A stretch of 13,500 bases of DNA from Cristatella mucedo. Lineage: Eukaryota > Bryozoa > Phylactolaemata > Cristatellidae. Position 1 is the stretch's first letter. Every line of letters starts with the position of its first letter. A model generated the notes under the pieces. The model saw nothing but the letters and a program-made list of their open reading frames with translations. It did not search any database and had not been told where the DNA came from. Below are positions 1 to 6,600 of this stretch, piece after piece. Both the position numbers and the translations under genes were made by a program. The stretch is taken from contig WPIO01000071.1 in NCBI GenBank assembly GCA_009760855.2, positions 1,874,001-1,887,500 of the forward strand. The letters are read 5' to 3'.

Positions 1-727
1 TATCAGGCACTTACAGTGGATGCAAAACTCTGCACATTGGATTGTCTGTCGTGAGTGTCGCAGTTGACACATCACACCACCTCTCGTCGATTTGCAGTGG
101 CTCCCAATCATGCAGCTCGTCGACTTCAAGGTTCTGTCACTCACGCTTAGGTATCTTCATTCCTTGACTCCAGCGTAACTACCAGATCTACTTCCCCAAC
201 AGACTAGGCATTGTACCACACGCTTTTCAGACTCAAATCGCTCAGCTACATCCCATACGAACCTCGAGTCCTTCGGAGATCGTGTATTTACTTTGTATTC
301 TCCCAAACTCAGGAAATCCCTCCCAACTCACGTCGCGACATACCCTGACTAGACCACATTCAAAAAAAAATAATAACAATCATAATTCACTTGATAAAGC
401 GCCATCAGAGAACTTAATCTCTCTCTCTCTCTCTCTCTAGGTGCTTTACATTTGCTGCAAAGGGAAATGCAATTGAATGGTGAGTAAAATCATGCTTGAT
501 AAACAAACTAAAAACACATCTATTTTTCGCTGCGTTTAGTTGGTCCATGTGATTCGTCCTTTGTCCATGTGCATGTCACCCCTAACCATGTTATCATTTT
601 GTTTATCAAGCATGATATTACTCACCATTCAATTGCATTTCCCTTCACAACGAATGTAAAGCGCCTAGAAAGAGACTGAGTTCTCTGAGGGTGCTTTATC
701 AAGTGCACTATTATAATTATTATTATT
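1..727 (+). mobile_element. CR1/L2-type LINE 3' end, family A, interrupted copy
   Basis: The plus-strand 3' part of a non-LTR retrotransposon. Positions 1-365 align by eye with 7260-7620: shared GTCTGTCGTGAG, the TACGAACCTC block and the CTCCCAAA block (the A-P-K of the usual WNSLP region). The copy resumes after about 507 with CTAAAAACACATC and ends in a 3' UTR carrying TAAAGCGCC, CTCTGAGGGTGC and an ATT-rich tail. The coding frame is broken, so this is a dead copy. Positions 366-507 are a separate inverted insertion. The 5' end lies outside the window. It sits in what is probably a peroxidase intron. Confidence 0.78.
366..507 (-). mobile_element. Inverted LINE family A 3' end nested in the same family
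   Basis: Read on the minus strand this is the last ~140 bases of family A: TTTATCAAGCATGATTTTAC, then a GTAAAGCACC block, an expanded AG run, CTCTGATGGCGC, TTTATCAAGTG and an ATT-rich tail (the AAAATAATAAC at 363-375). The surrounding plus-strand copy reads CATTCAAAAA before it and AAACTAAAAACAC after it. In uninterrupted copies these two pieces are joined. The junction at about 505 has a few bases of ambiguity because AAAC is shared. Confidence 0.75.
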
Positions 728-918
728 GTTTGCCTGTGCGTGCTGACACTGCGCATGCTGCCACCAACCATATTTGCATGCTAACCCTATGCATGTCACT
801 TCTAACTATACGCTTGTGATATTGAGCATGCTATCACTAACCATGAGGTCATGCCTATTTAAATTCTCGTAGGGCACTATACAAATCGATTATAGTTATT
901 ATTATTATTATTATTATT
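728..918 (+). mobile_element. LINE family A 3' UTR fragment with ATT tail
   Basis: Begins right after the tail of the preceding copy with GTGCGTGCTGACACTG, then GCATGCTGCCACC and ATGCATGTCAC. These are shared with 7680-7760 and with the minus copy at 5940-6040. It ends GGGCACTATACAAATCG followed by (ATT)n at about 890-918. The terminal block differs from the usual GAGGGCGCTTTATCAAG, so it may be a subfamily with another 3' end. Confidence 0.65.
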
Positions 919-1074
919 TGTCGATGAGCTGGAGTGAGCTCCAGGCGCTTTATCCGATCGCCGGCGAATTGTGCCTGGGCCGAAAATCACGTTCGCACTC
1001 GGCCTGCCTACTTCCGTCGGTTCGGTTAGACTGTTCAACAGCCTCCATCATCGTATGTCTCTGCGCATGCCCAG

Positions 1075-1294
1075 GACGGAGTTCTCCACCGTGGCGTACC
1101 GCTTCGGGCACTCCCTGATAAGGAACACCTTCAGCCTAGACGACGTTAGCTACAAGCAGATCGGCAGCTTCCGGCTGCAGGACCAGTACTTCTCGCCGAA
1201 TCTCGTCTACAACGCTTCGGTGACCGAGGGCGCCGTGCTGCGCGGACTGCTGAGGGACCCAATGGAGAACGTCGACAACCGCTTCTCCTCGCAG
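1075..1294 (+). CDS. Animal haem peroxidase, internal exon with proximal His
   Basis: Exon of a secreted-type animal haem peroxidase (peroxinectin / chorion peroxidase-like), which oxidises substrates with H2O2 using a covalently held haem. The translation has EFSTVAYRFGHSLIRNTF near its start. The His of RFGHSL matches the proximal haem-ligand His of the family. FRLQDQYFSP, an N-glycosylation sequon (NAS in LVYNAS) and LRGLLRDPMENVDNRFSSQ follow. I placed the start after the AG at 1073-1074 (TGCGCATGCCCAG), which gives one base completing a codon; this boundary is less certain than the end. The end is CAG|GTACGC, phase 0. An ATG earlier in the same frame is in intron-like sequence. The exons for the distal His and the REHN Arg should lie upstream, outside the window. 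The family is clear; the exact member is not. Confidence 0.88.
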
Positions 1295-1425
1295 GTACGC
1301 CGGTCGCAGCGCGACCGACGAGGCGCTTGAGCCGCCTCTGGGAGCCGCCGCTGGAACCGCGCACGAGGTCGAGGTCGCGCGAGGTCGCTCACTGCCCGCG
1401 CTCCATCTCGGACTCACTCTCGCAG
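1295..1425 (+). other. Peroxidase intron (131 bp, phase 0)
   Basis: A short GC-rich intron between two peroxidase exons. It starts GTACGC after CAG and ends CTCTCGCAG before GTCGCCGAC. The reading frame is complete on both sides (Gln, then Val), as expected for phase 0. No LINE sequence was seen in it. Confidence 0.8.
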
Positions 1426-1663
1426 GTCGCCGACCACCTGTTCGAGACGGGCGCCCTGCCAAACACGCCTCTCGACCTCGTCGCGCTGAACATACAGCGA
1501 GCTCGAGACCACGGCATCCGGTCGTACGTGCGCCTGCGCCAGGCGCTCGGCATGGCGGTGCCAGCAAGCTTCGACGATCTGGCGAGCACGCACGATGCGT
1601 CGGTGATCGACCTTTTCAAGCAAGTGTACGCCGACGTACGAGACATCGACCCGTTCGCAGGAG
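1426..1663 (+). CDS. Animal haem peroxidase, internal exon with NIQRxRDHG motif
   Basis: The next exon of the same gene. It opens VADHLFETG after the acceptor CTCGCAG and continues PLDLVALNIQRARDHGI, the most conserved block of animal peroxidases. The Asn of NIQR is the family residue that hydrogen-bonds the proximal His. SYVRLRQALG, a helical stretch, then VYADVRDIDPFAG follow. It ends with the first base of a Gly codon before GTGAGA, phase 1. Two departures from the usual RDHGIPSYN are visible: Arg replaces Pro after GI, and Val replaces Asn after SY. The frame is open throughout, which argues for a functional but divergent member rather than a dead copy. Spacing and phase fit exons on both sides. 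Confidence 0.92.
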
Positions 1664-1751
1664 GTGAGAATTGCTGCCGCCACCGAGCTACGAGCATTCC
1701 GTTTGAGAAACGGCTAATTAGTGTTCCAGAAGGACGGAAGTAAAATACGAT

Positions 1752-1803
1752 TCATTTTTAAAGCGACCTGAGAGAATCTAATCTCTATCTAGGCGGTTTA
1801 TTC
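1752..1803 (-). mobile_element. Short LINE family A 3'-end remnant
   Basis: The minus strand reads TAAACCGCCTAGATAGAGAT, then TTCTCTCAGGTCGCTTTA. This is the family A terminal stem-loop block with several substitutions and no clear tail. It lies inside the 1,250-bp peroxidase intron. Confidence 0.6.
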
Positions 1804-2239
1804 GAGCCGTTGACCTTGGTTGATCATTCTACCCGGCCTCGGCCTCTCTCCACCCCCCCCCCCCCGGGCAACACCAGGGGGCGTCGTGCCCCTGCCCTAC
1901 TTGTGTCTTACTTAGATTTTCGTTCTCGTAGGACGTGTACATCACGTGCTCAAGTTTCCTTTCAGTCTGGATTCCTACTAGCGACTCCCCACCCACAGTG
2001 GTCATGGTAAAGTTGCTTTTGTTAGGGAGGTAGGAAATGATCCTTCTCACGGTATAACTCCGGATGAATTCAGACCGTCTGTGAATGCCTTTGTCGCGGA
2101 CCGCCTCGTGATCTGATTCCTTTACGAAGAGCTCGCAGTGTCCCATAAACAGAGACTCTCGGGGAATGCTTCAATGATTAGGTCGGCCAAGTCTTCCGCC
2201 GGGCCTTTTAAAGCAATGAAAGTGGCGTGCCCTTAACTG

Positions 2240-2350
2240 CAATAATAATAATAATAGTAGTACACTTGATAAAAGCGCCCTCACAAAACTCAATCGCTTT
2301 CTAGGCGCTTTACATTAGCTGCAAATGGAAACGTGCCTATAATGTTTGAT
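2240..2350 (-). mobile_element. LINE family A 3'-end fragment with tail
   Basis: The minus strand carries CATTTGCAGCTAATGTAAAG, CGCCTAGAAAGCGATTGAG, GAGGGCGCTTTTATCAAGTG and then a tail of (ATT)n type (2240-2262). It is 5'-truncated to about 110 bases and lies in the large peroxidase intron, antisense to the gene. Confidence 0.7.
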
Positions 2351-2913
2351 CGTTCAGTCTCGATTCAGTCCTAAACAAGAAATAGAAACGGGCTCAGTAG
2401 TCCCCCTCCTCCCCAACGCTGGCGACTAATGCACTGAAGGCAGAAGTAAGACCGACCTCATAAACGCGGCAACGATGGAAGGCAGGAATCGCATCTTTGT
2501 CCTCCCGTCATACACCGCGTCAGGCTCGGCGCTGGCCAACCAATGTGATTCCGCCGCTGCGTCCCAGGTTGCGTCCCCAGCCAATAGACATTATTTATTA
2601 CGAATGAAGCGACCGACTCGCAGCGCGACCTCGCCCTGCGCTGCGGTCAGCGGCTGTCTGTAGGCACATCCGCCAGAACAGGTGTCCCAGCCATCCCTAG
2701 CCGTCCCAGGACGTTGTCCAGACCCGCGGTCCGCGCGCCTCGACTCGTCTTCGAAACAAACTCCCTCCTCCTCCTGCTCCCCCGAGCAACCAGCCCTTAA
2801 CGGCCAGCTGAGGTGCAGCTGGTGACTCGTTGCTCGCAAAAGCGTAGTGACACTCACCAGCGTTACCAAACGTTCGCGTCTGGTGACGAGCTAAAGTGTT
2901 GCCTCACTTTCAG

Positions 2914-3166
2914 GCGTGAGCGAGCGCTCGCTTCCGGGGGCGGTGCTCGGCCCGACGTTCGCCAAGATCATCGCGATCCAGTACGCTCTCGCAAAGACTG
3001 GCGACCGCTTCTACTACGAGAACGACTGCCAGAGCGCGTTTGGCTCGTGCGGCAAGTGCCTGTTCACCGCAGCACAGCTCGCGGAAATAAAGAAGGCCTC
3101 GCTGTCGCGACTTATTTGCGACAACGTGGACATCTCCGTCATACAGGAGAACGCCTTTTTAATCGG
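2914..3166 (+). CDS. Animal haem peroxidase, exon near the C-terminus
   Basis: Third peroxidase exon in the window. Two bases (GC) after the acceptor TTTCAG complete the Gly codon left open at 1663, giving DPFAG-GVSERSLPGAV. The exon then shows LGPTFAKIIAIQY, TGDRFYYEND, FTAAQLAEIKKASLSRLICDN and DISVIQENAFLI, the normal order at the end of the peroxidase domain. The end is placed at GG|GTGAGC, phase 2. Reading on would give Gly then a stop at 3168-3170, so a short terminus there is a second possibility. The usual final 20-40 residues were not found downstream. Oddities: about ten residues with three Cys (NDCQSAFGSCGKCL) sit between the YEND and FTAAQ blocks, where most relatives are shorter, and Lys stands where many relatives have Cys after GPTFA. 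Confidence 0.9.
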
Positions 3167-3381
3167 GTGAGCCAGTCCTTCCGCGCCGTCGCTGATTGAT
3201 GCCAGGTGCAACTGCGCAACCGCATGGCTGAGCCGCGACATGCATGGGTGACGGTGGCCTTGGAGAACGCTCTCTTAAGTCGGCGGCAGATTTCTGAATG
3301 ATATCGCCCATCGAGGAAATTGCACACCTTTAACTAGGTACTTGAATTCACCCAGGAAAGAATAGCAATATAAATCAATTT
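3167..3381. other. Sequence just downstream of the third peroxidase exon
   Basis: Either the start of a further peroxidase intron (GTGAGCC at 3167) or 3' flank. No further exon, polyadenylation signal or repeat was recognised. Confidence 0.4.
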
Positions 3382-3672
3382 CTACTAATTAAAGGAAGAA
3401 AGTCCGTCTTCCACGCGCCAAGGTCCGGCGTCCTTCCGTCACGATAGCCAAGACGTTTATCGTGTGACCATACTATGACTACTTCTACAATCTTCCACGC
3501 GCCAAGGTCCGGCGTCCTTCCGTCACGATAGCCAAGACGTTTCTCGTGTGACCATACTATGACTACTTCTACAATCTTCCACGCGCCAAGGTCCGGCGTC
3601 CTTCCGTCACGATAGGACGTTTTCTCGTGTGACCAAATGAATCAGCGAGGCGATTCCAAAGGCAGTGAGCTC
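3382..3672 (+). repeat. Dispersed repeat, copy 1, expanded by an 84-bp tandem
   Basis: The two ends match the copy at 13206-13320. The left side shares CTACTAATTAAAG and GTCCGTCT-CCACGCG. The right side shares TGA-TCAGC and GGCAGTG-GCTCT. Between them, copy 1 holds about 2.7 tandem units that copy 2 lacks. Class unknown; orientation is arbitrary. No coding frame was seen. Confidence 0.6.
3407..3636. repeat. 84-bp tandem repeat, about 2.7 copies
   Basis: Units begin TCTTCCACGCGCCAAGG at 3407, 3491 and 3575, exactly 84 bases apart. Units 1 and 2 differ at one visible base (TTTATCG versus TTTCTCG). Unit 3 lacks a few bases after CACGATAG and stops at GTGTGACCA. Such close identity implies recent duplication. 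Confidence 0.95.
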
Positions 3673-3875
3673 TTGTTATACTACGAGATAGTTTTTGTAG
3701 CGCTCATAGAGAACGTATAGTCGCTATCCAAGCGCCCAACAGCTCGCTGCAAGATAACCAATCACTGTAGGCTGCTTGGTTGCATGCAATGCATCAAGCA
3801 AAGCTACTAATACAAGGTGAATCCTGCATAGGTACGCATGCCAAGAGCAACTGAACAAAATTCATGCAATACCCC

Positions 3876-3935
3876 ATGCAAGGTCGCATGCAAGGTCGCA
3901 TGCAAGGTCACGTGCAAGGTCACGTGCAAGGTAAC
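3876..3935. repeat. 12-bp tandem repeat, five copies
   Basis: Five consecutive 12-mers of the form RTGCAAGGTCRC start at 3876, 3888, 3900, 3912 and 3924. Early junctions create GCATGC, later ones CACGTG; the last unit ends GTAAC. The 3674-3875 flank holds no gene that I can see. Confidence 0.93.
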
Positions 3936-3999
3936 TGCGTCGAAGAGAAAGCTGATCGAAAGCGATGCGTCTTCAGCTGAGACTTATAAGATGCAAGTT

Positions 4000-4251
4000 C
4001 GTTTCAGGCCGTGCTGACATTTAAAAGGAAGCCAAAACGCACTTTATCCTCACGGCATTTACTGTTTTCTTGTGAGGAGTTGTCCTCTATGCTCTCATCC
4101 GTTCTGACACTGTGCACGTTACCACTGGCCGTATTTTCATGGTTCTTTGTTTGATAGCACATTAAAGACGCCTGGAAATAGATTAAGTTCCCTGAGGGTG
4201 CTGCGGAAATGTATTGTTATTATAATTTTCATTATTATTATCATTATCCTA
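4000..4251 (+). mobile_element. LINE family A 3'-end fragment, diverged
   Basis: Opens near GACATTTAAAAGGAAGCC, matching TTTAAAAAGAAACTAAAACC at 7610. It continues through CTGACACTGTGCACG, then AAAGACGCCTGGAAATAG, CCCTGAGGGTGC and an ATT-rich tail at about 4216-4250. Many substitutions mark an old copy. It is truncated before any recognisable RT sequence. Confidence 0.65.
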
Positions 4252-4420
4252 TTAGCGACCTTAGCCAGAAGTGACTTCCAGACTTTTGGTGCAAGTGGCG
4301 CGAAAGGCTCGATCACCGAAAGATTTCAATTTAGTGCTTAGAATGTTGAGATCATTAGATTTTGACGATCGAGCTGTATGAGAGCACACGGAAAATGTAG
4401 GTATCGTAGCAAGTAAACAG
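4252..4420 (-). mobile_element. Remnant of a LINE C-terminus, frameshifted
   Basis: The minus strand translates as STKLKSFGDRAF and, after a frameshift, APKVWKSLL. This is the terminal (F)GDRAFS..APK(V/A)WNSLP block of CR1/L2-type reverse transcriptases. It abuts the tail of the plus-strand family A copy at 4251. Sequence up to about 4645 may belong to it (an open minus frame at 4436-4645), but I do not recognise that part. Confidence 0.45.
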
Positions 4421-5106
4421 CAAGGCTCGTGTAAGCTATTGAAGTAGCCTGCAACCTGATATTGAAGTGACCAGTGACGTGTAAGCCAGACCTGGATGGT
4501 CTTTTAGATCGATGCTACGCTTTATAAGGGTCGATACAACCTTGCCAACCTTGTCGAGTAATGCTGAATCGGCGCGAAAATGAACTGCGCAAACAATCGC
4601 CCTTAGACTGCTCACCGTATTGTGTGCCTGCATAACCACGAGCAAAAATCAGCGCTCACACTGGCGAGCACGCGTGCACGCGCAGGCAAGAGAAACTAGT
4701 CGACTCTTACGCGAAAGCGAAACGCTCGAAAGCCTAGGCACGAAAAGCCGCCGTCCTCCTTCGCTATGGATACGAGCATCGCTACGGACACGAGCGGCGT
4801 TTTTCACTTTCCTTTTGCAGCACGTCCTACGTCCGGTGCGATCAGCTGCCATCGGTGAATCTCGGAGCGTGGAATAGCACTGCCTAACGCCCGGCGCCGC
4901 CACCTACAGTCTCGAGACGAGTCTAATGAAGCAAGCGGAAACCATCCCCGCCACACCCCCTCCGCTCTCGGTGGCGGGCCGTGCTGTTGCTGCCGTCGGA
5001 GTACGTTTCGCCGGCGTCAGCAGCGCGAGCCAACATGGCCGCACCCACCCCACCCCCCCCCCCCCCCTGCGCGTCCCGCTCGCCCGTCGCACTTCACCGC
5101 CTAGCA
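4421..5106. other. Spacer, GC-rich in its second half, no supported gene
   Basis: No exon, RNA gene or repeat family was recognised. From about 4660 the sequence is CpG-rich, with a C run at 5051-5068. A CTCF-like 12-of-14 match lies on the minus strand around 4893-4910. An ATG in good context at 5035 (CCAACATGGCC) opens a frame, but the product is mostly low-complexity Pro, Arg, Ser and His. Confidence 0.4.
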
Positions 5107-5174
5107 CTCGCACGACGTCACTCTCGCACGACGTCACACTCGCACGACGTCACACTCGCACTCGCACGACGTTT
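5107..5174. repeat. 16-bp tandem repeat carrying CGACGTCA
   Basis: Units of CTCGCACGACGTCACA form place GACGTCA at 5114, 5130 and 5146, with a degenerate GACGTT at 5168. Spacing is 16, 16 and 22 bases. The core is one base short of the CREB/ATF octamer TGACGTCA. The 5175-5410 flank shows no gene. Confidence 0.85.
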
Positions 5175-5410
5175 ACGCTTCGCTTTGCCGAGCGGCTGCG
5201 ATGGAAAACTACTTTCACAAAATACATCGCTCTACAATTATACAAAGCTAATCGGCGACTCTGCGACTAGCGTCCACCGATTGGCAACCGCAGTCTTTAG
5301 GCGCGACTTTAGAGAGGCGTAGGCGGTAGTGAAAGCCAAAGAGTCGTCATCTGATTGGCTGGCGACTCGATGCTGTGCCCTAGCCCACAGCAGGTGTCAA
5401 GGTCAGTATA

Positions 5411-6258
5411 TATATATAATAATAATAATTCACTTGATAAAGCGCCCTCAGAGAACTTAATCTCTCTCTAGGCGCTTTACATTTGCTGTAAAGTGAAATG
5501 CAATGGAATGGCACAGTTTCAGCCTGTTCGCGCCCTCAGGTCCTGTGTGGACAATAAATTAGCTATCCCATTCCTCCGCTTAAAGACAGTTGGCGACAGA
5601 AGCTTTAGCTCTGCAGGTCCTAGACTGTGGAACTCGCTTCCACAATTCTTACGCAACGACATCTACTCTCCAACTGCCGACTATGGCACATCTTTTTCAG
5701 CGGTCCTGAACTGCTACTTCTATGCTACTCACTACCTCAACTGCTCTCCTGACCCTGCTATGCTTCCCACTTTCTCTTTGTTGCGTGAGACGAAGTCTGT
5801 TGGCTACTGGATGCGTACCGAAAGCCGCTTAGGCTGTGAGTGCGCTATACAAAACTCTCCTGCGTAACACCCACATGGTCTTTATGACTTTGTGGAGTTA
5901 CTGACGGAGATACGTTACATTACATTACAAGTAAAATCATACTTGAAAAACAAACGAAATGAATAATGTGGTTAGGGGTGACATTCACAGGGTCAGCATG
6001 CAAATGCGGTTAATGGCAGCATGCACAGCGTCAGCACGCATAAGCACATCAAGGACGAATCACAGGGACCCACTAAATGCTGTCCTAAATAGGTGTGTTT
6101 TTAGGTTCCTTTTAAATGAGGTTAGGCCAGGGGATGTTCTGACGCAGGTCGGGAGGGAGTTCCAGGCTTTGGGAGCATATGAACTAAATGCACGGTCTCC
6201 AAAGGTTTTAGGGTTTGTATGAGGTATTTCTAGACTGTTGGATTCCGAAAAGCGATAA
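5411..6258 (-). mobile_element. LINE family A 3' end, interrupted copy
   Basis: On the minus strand this begins near CGCTTTTCGGAATCC (6258) and encodes KTFGDRAFSSYAPKAWNSLP, then CVRTSPGLTSFKRNLKTHLF and a stop at 6060, the standard C-terminal end of CR1/L2-type ORF2. The long 3' UTR contains GTGCTTATGCGTGCTGAC, CGCATTTGCATGCTGACC and the terminal stem-loop TAAAGCGCC...GGCGCTTTATC, and ends in an ATT/TA tail at 5407-5430. A family B insertion at 5512-5929 splits the UTR. The surviving coding end is open, which suggests a fairly young copy. Confidence 0.82.
5512..5929 (+). mobile_element. LINE family B 3' end inserted in family A
   Basis: Encodes LRLKTVGDRSFSSAGPRLW and NSLPQFLRND, then a terminus ending at the stop codon 5865-5867. 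This is another CR1/L2-type ORF2 C-terminus, distinct from family A. The 3' end is short, carries TGTGAGTGCGCTATACAAA, and finishes in a TTACA repeat (5915-5929). It interrupts family A between GGAATGG and AGTAAAATCAT. No obvious target-site duplication is seen; about two bases of the host (TG in other copies) are missing. The frame beginning at 5493 is a chimera with antisense family A sequence. Confidence 0.78.
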
Positions 6259-6500
6259 TATCCTTGAATAGATAATAATATAATAATCAAATAGATAATA
6301 TCCTCGAATTCGATCAGGCGACTGTCATTAGTTTCCAGCTTCTGGAAGCTTTCTTCCCAGCGCGGAGCTCCAGGCTGCGACGTGTGCGAGAGTGACACGA
6401 GCATACGAGGCGACCTAGAGCAGAGTCAGAGATGCAGAGATGCTGCATTTCCAGAGATGCTTTCCAAACGTCAATGTCGCTTTCCTTTCGACGCGAAGCT
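6259..6500. other. Flank with repeated GATAATATCC, no gene
   Basis: GATAATATCCTTGAAT (near 6256) recurs as GATAATATCCTCGAAT (near 6294), separated by AT-rich filler, at the truncated 5' edge of the family A copy. A TTC-TG-GAA motif at 6340-6347 precedes the 10-bp array. No coding exon recognised. Confidence 0.45.
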
Positions 6501-6600
6501 TTGGAAGCATCTGGAAGCATCTGGAAGCTTCTGGAAGCTTCTGGAAGCTTCTGGAAGCATCTGGAAGCTTCTGGAAGCATCTGGAAGCATCTGGAAGCTT
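6501..6600. repeat. 10-bp minisatellite (CTGGAAGCWT)x10, HSE-like
   Basis: Ten abutting decamers, differing mainly at position 9 (A or T). Where two CTT units adjoin, the array reads GAA-nn-TTC-nn-GAA, the consensus heat-shock element. Seven consecutive alternating blocks run from 6524 to 6556, and three more from 6564 to 6576. All reading frames through it are simple repeats of about ten residues and are not credible proteins. Confidence 0.95.

Larger units (their letters stand above)
1664..2913 (+). other. Peroxidase intron (1,250 bp, phase 1) with LINE remnants
   Basis: Starts GTGAGAAT and ends CCTCACTTTCAG. It contains two minus-strand LINE 3' fragments (1752-1803, 2240-2350), a poly-C run (1852-1866) and a CpG-rich stretch at about 2560-2830. 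No exon was recognised inside. A minus-strand open frame at about 1829-2146 has no family I recognise. Positions 1871-1884 carry a weak CTCF-like match (12 of 14). Confidence 0.75.

Noticed and set aside
1136-1567. Long minus-strand frames opposite the peroxidase exons
   Set aside because: Shadows of the GC-rich coding strand; the plus strand has clear family motifs and splice sites.
1829-2146. A 105-residue minus-strand open frame in the large peroxidase intron
   Set aside because: It could be a degraded transposon or processed gene, but no motif is recognised and its end runs into a poly-C run. Not annotated as a gene.
3407-3636. CRISPR-like array
   Set aside because: Units are contiguous tandem copies without variable spacers, in an animal genome.
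4981-5270. Overlapping plus-strand frames rich in Thr, Arg and Pro
   Set aside because: Two overlapping frames in the same GC-rich DNA, both low complexity; typical of stop-poor composition.
5035-5322. Possible protein-coding start with good context (ACATGG) and Pro-rich N-terminus
   Set aside because: The frame runs through a C homopolymer and a minisatellite and has no recognisable domain or splice donor.
5493-5867. A 124-residue host protein
   Set aside because: It is the C-terminus of LINE family B with a few residues from antisense family A at its start.
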